From Streptomyces sp. P3 (GTDB lineage: Bacteria > Actinomycetota > Actinomycetes > Streptomycetales > Streptomycetaceae), in NCBI GenBank assembly GCA_016893485.2, contig JAFEKX020000001.1, forward strand, positions 8,945,501 through 9,009,500: a DNA stretch of 64,000 nt. The letters are read 5' to 3'. Under the pieces are notes generated by a model. That model did not search any database and was not told the origin of the DNA. It saw nothing but the letters and a program-made list of their open reading frames with translations. This document shows, one piece after another, positions 18,723-27,594 of this stretch (its first letter is position 1; each line of letters begins with the position of its first letter). The translations under genes and the position numbers were made by a program.

Positions 18723-20220
18723 GTGCCCATGGGTCAGCCCGTCCCGATACCCGAGCCGTCCGGCAGCCTCGCCGGGCGGACCCCCTTCCGGGACCGGCTC
18801 ACCGTTCCGGTGCTGGCGTTCGGCGGCATCCTCATGGCGGTCATGCAGACAGTCGTCGTCCCGCTGCTGCCGTCGCTGCCCCGGCTCACCCACTCCTCCG
18901 CGGGCGCCGTCTCCTGGATGGTCACCGCGACCCTCCTCTCCGGCGCCGTCCTCACCCCGTGCTCGGCCGGGCCGGCGACATGTACGGCAAGCGGCGCGTG
19001 CTGACCAGCGCGCTCGCGCTGATGACCGTCGGCTCGGTCATGTGCGCCCTGTCCTCCGACATCCGCATCCTGATCTTCGCCCGCGCCCTGCAAGGCGCCG
19101 CCGCGGCCGTCGTCCCCCTGTCGATCAGCATCCTGCGCGACGAACTTCCCCCGAACGCCGGGGCAGCGCCGTCGCGTTGATGAGCTCCACCGTCGGCATC
19201 GGCGCCGCGCTCGGACTGCCGCTCGCCGCGCTGATCGTGCAGTACGCCAACTGGCACGTCATGTTCTGGGCGACCAGCGCGCTCGGTGCGCTCGGCGTGT
19301 GGGCGATCTGGTGGGCGGTGCGCGAGTCGCCCGTCCGTGAACCCGGCCGCTTCGACGTGCTCGGCGCGCTCGGACTGGCCGTAGGACTGGTGTGTCTGCT
19401 GCTCGGGGTGTCGCAGGGCGGGCAGTGGGGGTGGGGAGCGGCCGGATCCTGTCGCTGTTCCTCGCCACGGTCGTCGTGCTCGGGCTGTGGTGGTGGCAGC
19501 AACTCCGGGTGGAACAGCCCCTGGTGGACCTGCGGCTGGTGTCCAGGCCGAGGGTGGGCCTGTCGCATGTGGCGGCCCTGCTGACCGGCTTCGCGTTCTA
19601 CGCCAACTCGCTGGTCACCGCGCAGCTGGTGCAGGCGCCCAAGGCCACCGGGTACGGCCTCGGGCTGTCCATCGTGCAGACCGGGCTGTGCCTGCTGCCC
19701 GGCGGGGGTCACCATGCTGCTGCTCTCGCCCGTCTCGGCCCGGATCTCCGCGGCGCGCGGGCCGCGCGTCACCCTCGCCATCGGCGCCGCGATCATCGCG
19801 CTCGGCTACGTGGTGCGCATCGCCGACAGCCGCGACCTGTGGACGATCATCCTCGGCGCGACGGTCGTCGCCACCGGCACCACCTTCGCGTACTCGGCGC
19901 TGCCCACCCTCATCCTGCGCGCCGTCCCGGCCGGCCAGACCGCGTCCGCGAACGGCGTCAACGTCCTGATGCGCACCATCGGCCAGGCCACCTCAAGCGC
20001 CGTGGTCGCCGCCGTGCTCGTCCACCACACCAGCCTCGTCGGCGGGCTCCCGCTGCCCACGCTGCACGGCTACCTGATGGCGTTCGGTATCGCCGGAGTC
20101 ATCGCGCTCGTCGCCAGCGCGGCGGCCCTGACCATCCCGGGCGACCCCGCCCCCGACGACACGCCGCGCACCCCGGACCGCGCCGAGGGGGCGCGGGACG
20201 AGGCACTGGAGGGAGCATGA
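18723..20220 (+). CDS. MFS drug-efflux transporter (DHA2-like)
   Basis: About 498 residues with 14 predicted helices. The first reads FGGILMAVMQTVVVPLLPSL. Family features are SWMVTATLLSGAVLTP, RILIFARALQGAAAAVVPLS and DVLGALGLAVGLVCLLLGVS. GTG 18723 or ATG 18729 starts; there is no strong Shine-Dalgarno. Frame breaks lie near 18958, 19160, 19435 and 19705. The stop overlaps the TetR ATG (ATGA). With twin operators upstream, this is a self-regulated efflux operon. The substrate is unknown. Confidence 0.85.
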
Positions 20221-20805
20221 GTGCCGTGAGCACCCCTCCCCCACCGCGTCCCCGCCCGGCCGCCGGGACGCCGAGGCGACCAAGGCGGCCATCCTCAGGG
20301 CCGCTCGCTACCTCCTCGCGCGCAACGCGCACGCCGACATCACCCTCAAGGTCGTCGCCGAACGCGCCGGTGTCAGCGCGCCGTTGATCCTCAAGTACTT
20401 CGGCAACAAGGACGCCCTCTTCGCCCGCGTCATGTCCTTCGAGACCGACGCGGCGGACCTGCTGGACGCCCCGCTCGACGGACTCGGCCACCACATGGTC
20501 CGGCACGTCCTGGTCAGCCAGCGCGAGCGGGGCGCCGACCCCTGCTGCGGATCGCGTTCGCCCCGATCCAGGGCGACCACGGCGACGTCCTGCGCGTCAA
20601 CTTCCGCGCCCAGGTGGTCGATCGCCTCACCGAGCGCCTCTCCGGCCCCGACCCCGCCCTGCGCGCCGAACTCGCCGTCGCCACCATCCTCGGCCTCGGC
20701 GTCATGTACGGCATAGCGCGCGGCACCCGGCTGCGCGCGACCGCCATCGACACCATCGTGGAGCGCTACGGACCCACCGTGCAGGCCCACTTGACGCCCC
20801 GCTGA
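20217..20805 (+). CDS. TetR family repressor of the MFS operon
   Basis: HTH in ITLKVVAERAGVSAPLILKY, followed by FGNKDALFARVMSFE. The C-terminal domain reads HHMVRHVLVSQRERGADP and ends YGPTVQAHL. ATG 20217 overlaps the MFS stop. Frame breaks lie near 20240-20270 and 20545. It most likely binds the two GTGAAT-N4-ATTCAC sites upstream of the MFS gene. The stop lies one base before a 106-bp inverted-repeat element. Confidence 0.83.
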
Positions 20806-20806
20806 C

Positions 20807-20912
20807 CCAGGGCCTGCCTGAAAATTCCCGTCTGCCGGCCGACGCCATGCACGCACTTTCGCCGTGCCGGGCTCCCTACGGGCGACGACGGGAATCGTCG
20901 GACAGGCCCTGG
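20807..20912. mobile_element. MITE-like element with 26-bp terminal inverted repeats
   Basis: The ends 20807-20832 and 20887-20912 are inverted repeats matching at 22 of 26 positions. Both begin CCAGGGCCTG and share the inner ATTCCCGTC. The 54-bp interior can form a further GC-rich fold. The right end supplies the last codons of the squalene/phytoene synthase-like gene. There is no transposase and no clear target duplication. A large bidirectional terminator between the two convergent genes is the alternative. Confidence 0.5.
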
Positions 20913-21845
20913 CGCGCCCGCCGTCGCGCCGCTCGTGCGCGCCCGTACTCCCGGGCCAGGACGCGGAGGCCGCCGAGGACCGCCGGGTTCGCCCCGCGCC
21001 TGATCAGCTTTCCGCCCTCGCGCCGCACCGCGCGCAGCCGCAGTTCCTGCACGGCGATCAACGCGTCGAGGAACGGGCGGTGCTCGGCGGCGACCAGAGC
21101 GGGCAGCGTGCGGCCCTCCGGGAGCGTGGCCTCGGCGAGGTCGGCCTGCTCGCGGACCAGTCGCTCCAGCGCGGGCACGGCGGCCTCCGACCTGCTGCGC
21201 AGATCCTCGAACTTCAGCCCGTGCCGGACCAGTTCGTCCTCCGGGATGCCGATGCGGCCGTCCTCGGCGTCCTCCGCGAGATCGGCGAGGAAGTCGGTGC
21301 GCTGGAGTCCCTCGATCAGCGCCCGGCACCCCGGACGTACGGATCGTCGGGTCCCGCGTCGGGATCGGGCGCGAGCAGCGACGCGGTGAGCATCAGGGCG
21401 GGCAGCGCGTAACTGTCCACGTACGCCTGGAAGTCGGCCTCCGTCGCGAAGCCGGTCCACTGCGCCTCGACCGTGGCGCCGTCCAGGAACGCCCGCACCC
21501 GGGCAGCCAGGTACGGGTGCCGGAGCGTGGTGTCCCGGAGCGCCAACAGGGTCTCGTCGGAAGGGAGTTCACCGCCGTCCAGGGCTGCCGCGGTCCGCGC
21601 GTCCCAGGAGGCGAGGACCGTCGTACGGACGTCCACGGCGCCGGTGTCGATGAGTTCGTCGGTCGCGTGCATGTAGGCCACCGCGGCGACGGCCGGGGAT
21701 GCAGCTCCGGCGGCAACAGCAGCCGTACGGCGGCGTATTCGTGCGGCGCGAACCTGCGGACGAGCCGGCGCTGGGCGTCGTAGGCGCGCCGCAGTCGCGG
21801 GTCGGTGACACCCGCCGTCTTCAGGGCGGTGGACCAGCGGGTCAC
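20876..21845 (-). CDS. Squalene/phytoene synthase family protein
   Basis: About 323 residues. Both aspartate-rich motifs of the trans-isoprenyl diphosphate synthase head-to-head family are present: HATDELID (DxxxD) and RTDFLADLAED (DxxxD). A conserved stretch is RRFAPHEYAAVRLLLPPEL near the N-terminus. GTG 21845 has AGGAGA upstream. Frame breaks lie near 21700 and 21325. No carotenoid or hopanoid partner genes are adjacent, so the product is open. The C-terminal codons (QGLSDDSRRRP) are encoded in the inverted-repeat element. Confidence 0.8.
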
Positions 21846-21944
21846 GACTCTCCTCGTGCGTCCGTCCTCGGCCGTCCGGCGCGGCGGGTGACCTCGGAAG
21901 CCTAGTTGGCGCGGTGCAGGGCGCCGGTGACCGGCCGGTCGGCA

Positions 21945-21978
21945 TTGACGCATGCCTATATGGGCATACGATGGTGTC
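21945..21978 (+). promoter_or_regulatory. Promoter with embedded ArsR operator; likely leaderless start
   Basis: -35 TTGACG (21945-21950) and -10 TACGAT (21967-21972) have 16 bp between them. The spacer contains the near-palindrome ATGCCTATATGGGCAT (21952-21967; 14 of 16 positions symmetric). The predicted transcription start is at or within a base or two of the ATG at 21979, giving a leaderless mRNA. A repressor on the palindrome would occlude the promoter. Confidence 0.7.
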
Positions 21979-22341
21979 ATGGCACGAGCGGCGACGACCT
22001 CGGACGCGTTCAACGCGATCGCCGAACCGCAGCGCAGGGAGATCCTGGTGCTGCTGAGGTTCGGCGAGCGACCGGTGACCGACCTGGCGCGCGACCTCGG
22101 GATGACCCAGCCACAGGCGTCCAAACACCTGCGGGTCCTCCGCGAGGTCGGGCTCGTCACGGTCCGTGAGGCGGGCAGGCAGCGGCTGTACGGCCTGGAC
22201 GCGAGCGGGCTGCGGCCGGTCCACGCGTGGGTCGGTGGCTTCGAGCGGTTCTGGAACGAGAGCTTCGGCCGCCTGGACGGCTACGTCCAGGAGTTGAAGC
22301 GGGAACGACAGGAAGGACCCCACGATGGTGACGACCAGTAG
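21979..22341 (+). CDS. ArsR family repressor
   Basis: 120 residues. The winged HTH is in VTDLARDLGMTQPQASKHLR and VLREVGLVTVREAGRQRLYG. It has no CxC metal site, so it belongs to the ArsR/SRPBCC-associated subgroup, which does not sense metal. It overlaps the SRPBCC gene by 17 nt. It is likely autoregulated through the palindrome in its own promoter spacer. The frame is intact. Confidence 0.9.
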   Translation: MARAATTSDAFNAIAEPQRREILVLLRFGERPVTDLARDLGMTQPQASKHLRVLREVGLVTVREAGRQRLYGLDASGLRPVHAWVGGFERFWNESFGRLDGYVQELKRERQEGPHDGDDQ

Positions 22342-22861
22342 CGGCGGCGGGGCCGCCCACACGATCGCGGACCGCGAGGTCGTGATCTCCCGGGTGATCG
22401 ACGCCCCGCGGGAGCTGGTGTTCGAGGCGTTCACCCAGGTCAGGCACCTGTCCCGGTGGTGGGGACCGGAGGGCTTCACCACCACGACCCGGTCCTTCGC
22501 GTTCCGCGTCGGCGGCGTCTGGGACTTCGTGATGCACGGACCGGACGGCACCGACTACCAGGAGTGGATCACCTGGCGGGAGATCGTCCCGCCGGAGCGG
22601 ATCGAGCTGCTGCACGGCGAGTCCCGCGACGACCCGAACTCCTTCGAGTCGGCCCTGACCTTCGAACCGGCCGGCGAGCGGACCCGGATCGTCATGCGCA
22701 CGCTGTTCCCCACGAAGGCACTCTGCGACGAGGCCGTGGAGAAGTACCACGCGATCGAGGGCGGCGAGCAGACGCTGAACAACCTGGCGGCGTACGTCGC
22801 CGAACTCACCCGGAACGGAATCACCCCGGACGGGGCCACACCAAAGGGAGTTGAGGACTGA
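22325..22861 (+). CDS. SRPBCC (AHSA1-like) protein
   Basis: 178 residues with the START/AHSA1 pattern: ISRVIDAPRELVFEAFTQVR, LSRWWGPEGFTTTTRSFAF and TYEITWREIV-like YQEWITWREIVPPERIE. A hydrophobic ligand-binding pocket is typical of the family. ArsR-SRPBCC pairs are common in actinobacteria, and the SRPBCC protein is usually the regulated partner. The start lies inside the ArsR gene and the stop overlaps the next ATG by one base (TGATG). Confidence 0.9.
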   Translation: MVTTSSGGGAAHTIADREVVISRVIDAPRELVFEAFTQVRHLSRWWGPEGFTTTTRSFAFRVGGVWDFVMHGPDGTDYQEWITWREIVPPERIELLHGESRDDPNSFESALTFEPAGERTRIVMRTLFPTKALCDEAVEKYHAIEGGEQTLNNLAAYVAELTRNGITPDGATPKGVED

Positions 22862-23526
22862 TGGCCGGCAAGGTGTTCTTCAGCGTGACGATGTCGCTCG
22901 ACGGCTTCATGGCACCGGAGGACGTGCCCTTCGAGGACGTCTTCTCGCCCCAGGGGCAGAGCGACCCGAGGGTCCGACGCTGGATGGCGAAGTGGTCGGA
23001 GCTGCAGGCGTGGGTGTTCCCGACCCGCTTTTTCCGGGAGAACCTGAAATTCGGCGAGGGCGGCGAGGAGGGCACCGACAACGACGTCGCCCGGGCGACC
23101 TTCGAGCGCACCGGCGTGAGCGTCATGGGCCGGCGCATGTTCGACGCCGGTGAGCTGTCCTGGCCGGAGGAAGCGCCGTTCCACACCCCGGTGTTCGTCG
23201 TCACCCACACCGCGCGCGACCCGTGGGAGCGGCCGGGCGGCACCACCTTCCACTTCGTCGACGACGGCATCGAGAGCGCCCTCGACCAGGCCCGCGAGGC
23301 AGCCGGTGACCGGGACGTGCGGATCGCCGGCGGCGCCGAGACCATCCAGCAGTACCTGGACGCGGGCCTGGTCGACGAGTTCTCGATCACCCTCGCGCCG
23401 GTGCTGTTCGGCACCGGCATCCGCCTGTTCGACCACGTGGACCCGGACCGGCTCGCCCTGACCCAGGCCCGCTCGGACGCCTCGTCCCGGGTGACCCACC
23501 TGACCTACACGACCGCCAAGCGCTAG
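22861..23526 (+). CDS. RibD C-terminal / dihydrofolate reductase-like protein
   Basis: 221 residues of the RibD_C fold: VFFSVTMSLDGFMAPED at the N-terminus, VSVMGRRMFDAGELSWPEEA, VRIAGGAETIQQYLDAGLVD and the C-terminal FSITLAPVLFGTGIRLFDH. Such stand-alone proteins are probably NADPH reductases of unknown substrate. It is third in the ArsR operon. Its TAG shares the palindrome CTAG with the stop of the convergent cholesterol oxidase. Confidence 0.88.
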   Translation: MAGKVFFSVTMSLDGFMAPEDVPFEDVFSPQGQSDPRVRRWMAKWSELQAWVFPTRFFRENLKFGEGGEEGTDNDVARATFERTGVSVMGRRMFDAGELSWPEEAPFHTPVFVVTHTARDPWERPGGTTFHFVDDGIESALDQAREAAGDRDVRIAGGAETIQQYLDAGLVDEFSITLAPVLFGTGIRLFDHVDPDRLALTQARSDASSRVTHLTYTTAKR

Positions 23527-25262
23527 CCGAACAGCCGGTCCAGGAAGGCGTTCCCGAACACCCGGTGCGGGTCCAGCCGGTCGTAGGTACCCGCCGCCTG
23601 CCCCCACACCGACTCGCCGAACGACCCCGGGATCGCCGTGCCGAGCACCTCCTCGTCGCTCCACCCGGCCTGCTCGGTGTAGGCCCAGCCCTTCGACCAC
23701 TCGACCCGCGTCAGCGCGTCCGTGCCGTCGTGGGAGCGCAGCAGGAACTGCTCCAACTCCCGCAGGAACTCCTCCGCGTAGGGCGTCCCGGGCAGCGTCA
23801 GGACGTCCAGCCAGACCGCCGTGTCCCACTCGGGATGCTCGGTGCTCGGGCGCAGCGCGGACAGCAACGAGGCGCGGGCGCCGGAGAGTTCGGTGTCGGC
23901 GGGGTGGTCGAGGCCGGTCACGCGGATCTCCACGGTGCCGTTGACCGGGAAGCGGCCGAGCGCGGCGTACGCGGTGAGCCGCTTCTTGTAGAAGGCGGTG
24001 AACTCATGGACCACGCGCTGCACTTGGGCCCGGGTGGTCAGCACCGCGTACCCGTTCGCGGTCTCCCGCAGGGTCGTCGGCCTGATGTACAGCAGCGTGT
24101 TCTTCGACGGCCCCCAGATGTCCGCCGACAGTGTCGCCGTCAACCCCACTGCCGCTGCGGCGAGTTGGGCGTTCCCGAGCACCGGCGCCAGATACCACGC
24201 CGCGTCGGACACGATCCGCCCGACGAGATCCGCGACGACCGTCGGCACGGTGTCCGAGAACGGATAGTTGTACGGCGACGAGACATGGCGTGAGGTCAGC
24301 GGGCGGGTCGGCTCCACGCTCCACACCTTCAGCCACGGGAACTCCGTGAACGCGAACCAGATCGCCTCCGCCCGCCCCGACGCGTCCAGGAAGCTCGCCA
24401 AGGTCCGCCCGCCGGACCCGGGCGCCCCGAACAACTCGGCGGCCGGGATGTCCGTACGGCTCACGCAGCGCAGGTTCGCGTTCGCCCCGACCCGCAGCAC
24501 GACCTCGGTGACCAGCGCCCGCCCCAGATGCGTGAGCAGCGCCGCGCAGTCCGCCTCGTCGCGCGTGTAGGTCCGCAGCACATACGCACCCGTCTCCGCG
24601 TCCCACACCACGGCCGTCAGCTCCAGCACCAGATTGCTGAGCGACCCGAACGTGTGCCCGGCCGTCCGCTCCTCACCGTGCGCCGGTACGGCCGTGCCGT
24701 GCGCGTCGACGGCCAGGGCGCCGCCGAGCGTCAGATCGCCGGGTGCGGGAGAGGCGGTGAGACCGAGGCCGTGGCCCTCCAGGAAGGTGAGCAGCGCCTC
24801 CAGGGTGATGCCGGTGGAGGCGCGTACTGCCGAACGGGAGTCCAGTGTCACGCCCGTGAGGTGCGGCGCGGTGTCGACCAGCAGCATCGGCGCGTCGGAC
24901 GTCGTACCGGACTCGATCGTCAGGGGTGACCAGCCGTGCGAGGAGCCGCGCGGGCGGACCCGCCAGCCGTGCCGCCAGGCCCAGTTGACGACGGACAGCA
25001 CCTCGTCGGCGTCGGTCGGGGCGCAGGCCCATAGGCCGTCGGCGGTGATCTCGCCGACCCAGTTCCGGTACGCGGAGCGGTAGAGGCCGACCTCGGCGGG
25101 GAAGTCGGGCAGCTCGGCCGCGGCGACGGCCGGATCGGCTGTCAGGAGGACGGGTACGACGGCCAGGGCCGCCGCGGAGCGGAGGAAGCCCCGACGGGTC
25201 CAGGGAGCGGAACTGCCGTTCCCCGGCTGGAGGTTGTTCGCCACATGATCGGTCACGCGCAC
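23523..25262 (-). CDS. Class II cholesterol oxidase-like flavoprotein (secreted, Tat)
   Basis: 579 residues, frame intact. The twin-arginine signal is TRRGFLRSAAALAVVPVLL. The FAD-binding PCMH-type domain has RPRGSSHGWSPLT, whose His matches the covalent FAD ligand of class II (VAO-type) cholesterol oxidases. The substrate domain contains KVWSVEPTRPLTSRHVSSPY and NYPFSDTVP, characteristic of this class. It oxidises 3-beta-hydroxysterols to 4-en-3-ones with H2O2 release. It is divergent from the aldo/keto reductase, with a palindrome between them. Confidence 0.87.
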   Translation of the reverse strand: MRVTDHVANNLQPGNGSSAPWTRRGFLRSAAALAVVPVLLTADPAVAAAELPDFPAEVGLYRSAYRNWVGEITADGLWACAPTDADEVLSVVNWAWRHGWRVRPRGSSHGWSPLTIESGTTSDAPMLLVDTAPHLTGVTLDSRSAVRASTGITLEALLTFLEGHGLGLTASPAPGDLTLGGALAVDAHGTAVPAHGEERTAGHTFGSLSNLVLELTAVVWDAETGAYVLRTYTRDEADCAALLTHLGRALVTEVVLRVGANANLRCVSRTDIPAAELFGAPGSGGRTLASFLDASGRAEAIWFAFTEFPWLKVWSVEPTRPLTSRHVSSPYNYPFSDTVPTVVADLVGRIVSDAAWYLAPVLGNAQLAAAAVGLTATLSADIWGPSKNTLLYIRPTTLRETANGYAVLTTRAQVQRVVHEFTAFYKKRLTAYAALGRFPVNGTVEIRVTGLDHPADTELSGARASLLSALRPSTEHPEWDTAVWLDVLTLPGTPYAEEFLRELEQFLLRSHDGTDALTRVEWSKGWAYTEQAGWSDEEVLGTAIPGSFGESVWGQAAGTYDRLDPHRVFGNAFLDRLFG

Positions 25263-25306
25263 ACGCTAGGTGGGCGTTGACACGAGTAGGCATGCTGTCG
25301 AACCGG

Positions 25307-25324
25307 TTCACTCGTCCGAGTGAA
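25307..25324. promoter_or_regulatory. Palindrome between cholesterol oxidase and aldo/keto reductase
   Basis: TTCACTCG-TC-CGAGTGAA, with perfect 8-bp arms, in the 130-bp divergent region. It could regulate either or both genes. No regulator gene is adjacent. Confidence 0.55.
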
Positions 25325-25392
25325 AGATTCACAGGTCACGGCCGGGAGGAGCCCGATCCGCGCATGTCAGTGGTGGATGACAGACTGACTCC

Positions 25393-26378
25393 ATGGACGA
25401 ACGTGTAATCGGCAGGTCGAATCAGCAGCTGTCCGTCGTAGGGCTCGGCACCTGGCAGCTGGGCGCCGACTGGGGAGACGTCGACGACAAGGAAGCCCTC
25501 GCCGTGCTGGAGGCGGCGGCGGAGTCGGGGTGACCTTCTTCGACACGGCCGACGTGTACGGCGACGGCCGCAGCGAGCAGACCATCGCCGCGTTCCTGAG
25601 CGGCCGCCCCGACCTGCACGTCCTGGTCGCGACGAAGATGGGCCGCCGCGTCGACCAGATCCCCGAGAACTACGTCCTGGACAACTTCCGCGCGTGGAAC
25701 GACCGTTCGCGCCGCAACCTCGGCGTCGACCGCATCGACCTCGTGCAGCTGCACTGCCCGCCGACGCCGGTCTACTCCTCGGACGAGGTGTTCGACGCCC
25801 TCGACACCCTGGTCGCCGAGGAGCGCATCGCCCGCTACGGCGTCAGCGTCGAGACCTGCGAGGAAGCCCTCACCGCGATCGCCCGGCCGAACGTGACCAG
25901 CGTGCAGATCATCCTCAACGCCTTCCGCATGAAGCCCCTGCTCCAGGTGCTCCCGGCCGCCCAGGAGGCGGGCGTCGGCATCATCGCGCGCGTGCCCCTC
26001 GCCTCCGGCCTGCTGTCCGGCAAGTACACCAAGGACACGGTGTTCCCGGAGAACGACCACCGCACCTACAACCGGCACGGCGAGGCCTTCGACCAGGGCG
26101 AGACCTTCTCCGGCGTCGACTACACGACCGGCGTCGAGGCCGCCGCCGAGTTCTCCGCGCTCGCCCCGGAGGGGTACACCCCGGCCCAGCTGGCCCTGCG
26201 CTGGATCATCGACCAGCCCGGTGTCACCTCGGTCATCCCCGGCGCCCGCTCACCCGAACAGGCCCGCGCCAACGCGGCGGCGGCCGCCAAGCTGCCCGCG
26301 CTGTCCCCGGACACGCTCACCGCCATCCGGGACCTCTACGACCGCCGCATCAAGGACCAGGTCGAGGGCCGCTGGTAG
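25393..26378 (+). CDS. Aldo/keto reductase
   Basis: About 328 residues. The AKR barrel has VGLGTWQLGADWGDVDD, the catalytic region VTFFDTADVYGDGRSEQT (Asp and Tyr of the tetrad), LVATKMGRR (Lys) and DLVQLHCPP (His position). The C-terminal NADPH loop is VIPGARSPEQARANA. ATG 25393 starts. One missing G in the run at about 25531 breaks the frame. It stands alone and the substrate is unknown. Confidence 0.87.
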
Positions 26379-26424
26379 GTCGCGGCTCCGTTTGAAGGGT
26401 CGGCGGTCCGGTTAAACGGACCGC

Positions 26425-26910
26425 ATGACCGAGGAAGAACGGCGGACAGGGCGCGACGAGACCGAGGACGAGCGGGCCGACCGGATGTGGGGCGAGCTGA
26501 TCCAGGAGGTCAGGGTCGCGCAGACCGGCGTACAGATCCTCTTCGGATTCCTGCTCACCGTCGTCTTCACCCCGAAGTACGCGGAGCTGGAGCACGCGAA
26601 CCAGGTCCTCTACATCGTGACCGTCGTCCTCGGCGCCACCGCCACCGGCGCCCTGATCGGCCCGGTCTCCCTGCACCGCCTGGTCGCCGGCCGGAAGGTG
26701 AAACCGCAGGCCGTGCGCTGGGCGTCCCGGCTGACCTTCGTCGGACTCGTGCTGCTGCTGGCCACGATGACCGCCGCGCTGCTGCTGATCCTCCGGGTCG
26801 CCACGCACGACGGCTATGTGCCCTGGCTGGTCTCCGGGGTGGTCATCTGGTACGTGCTGTGCTGGTTCGTGCTGCCGATGTGGACACGGCACCGGCATAC
26901 GACCCGCTGA
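26425..26910 (+). CDS. DUF6328-type membrane protein
   Basis: 161 residues. The N-terminus is acidic and cytoplasmic. The conserved ELIQEVRVAQTGVQILFGFL is followed by four hydrophobic helices (the second VLYIVTVVLGATATGALIG, the last WLVSGVVIWYVLCWFVLPMW). This matches a common Streptomyces membrane family of unknown function. It is convergent with and overlaps the next gene by 68 bp. The frame is intact. Confidence 0.75.
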   Translation: MTEEERRTGRDETEDERADRMWGELIQEVRVAQTGVQILFGFLLTVVFTPKYAELEHANQVLYIVTVVLGATATGALIGPVSLHRLVAGRKVKPQAVRWASRLTFVGLVLLLATMTAALLLILRVATHDGYVPWLVSGVVIWYVLCWFVLPMWTRHRHTTR

Positions 26911-27528
26911 CCCCGAGCCGCGCCAGCTGCCGGTCGTGCACCCGGCTCAGCACCAGTACCGAGACCGTGGCCCCGATCAGCGCGCAGAACATGTCCCACT
27001 GTGTGTCCCAGACATCGCCCTGGGTGGCGAGGAACGCGTCCGCCCCGTGCCCGCCGATCACGGCCGCCGCCCACTCGAACAGCTCGAACAGGGCGCTGAA
27101 GGCGAGACACGCGCACACCGTGAGCGGCGCCAGCCAGCGGCTGCCGCGCAGGGGCGAGGTCCGGATGAGCACCTCTCGTACCAGGACCGCGGGCACGAAG
27201 CCCTGCATGAGGTGGCCGAGACGGTCGTAGGGATTGCGGCTGAGACCGAACGTGTCCCGGACCCAGTCGCCCGCCGGTACCTCCGCGTACGTGTAGTGGC
27301 CGCCCACGGCGAGGACCAGCGCGTGTACGGCGAGCAGGCAGCACAGCAGGCCGGTCAGGGGAAGCGGCGCCAGGTCAGGACGATCGCCGGGAGGCCGACG
27401 AAGACCCACACGGTCTCCAGGAACCAGGTCGTGCGGTCGTGCGGATGCCAGGCCGAGACGGCCATGCCGACGACCACCAGCGCGGCCATGGCGGCCGGCA
27501 GTCGGCGCCGGGAAGCAGGAACGGACAC
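26843..27528 (-). CDS. YjdF/DUF2238-type membrane protein
   Basis: About 228 residues. Helices include LPLTGLLCCLLAVHALVLAV. The hallmark is YDRLGHLMQGFVPAVLVREV, then ELFEWAAAVIGG and DVWDTQWDMFCALIGATVSV. GTG 27528 is used, although the N-terminal third is in another frame (break near 27365). An internal ATG near 27493 is possible. The start codon and GGGAG Shine-Dalgarno lie inside a 19-bp hairpin (27522-27567). Function unknown. Confidence 0.72.
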
Positions 27529-27567
27529 GATGGGGCTCCCTTGTCGTGGGGAGCCCCATCGTGTCCG
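27522..27567. terminator. 19-bp perfect hairpin overlapping the start of the YjdF-like gene
   Basis: Arms CGGACACGATGGGGCTCCC (27522-27540) and its exact complement (27549-27567) surround an 8-nt loop. On the minus-strand transcript it follows the stop of the HTH-like gene by 28 nt, so it can terminate that gene. It also buries the Shine-Dalgarno and GTG of the YjdF-like gene. Confidence 0.75.
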
Positions 27568-27594
27568 AAGGCCCGACTCGCTACATGAGTACGG

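Noticed and set aside
20801..20920. Target-site duplication around the inverted-repeat element
   Set aside because: Flanks GCTGAC and CGCGCC do not match, so mobility is not proven.
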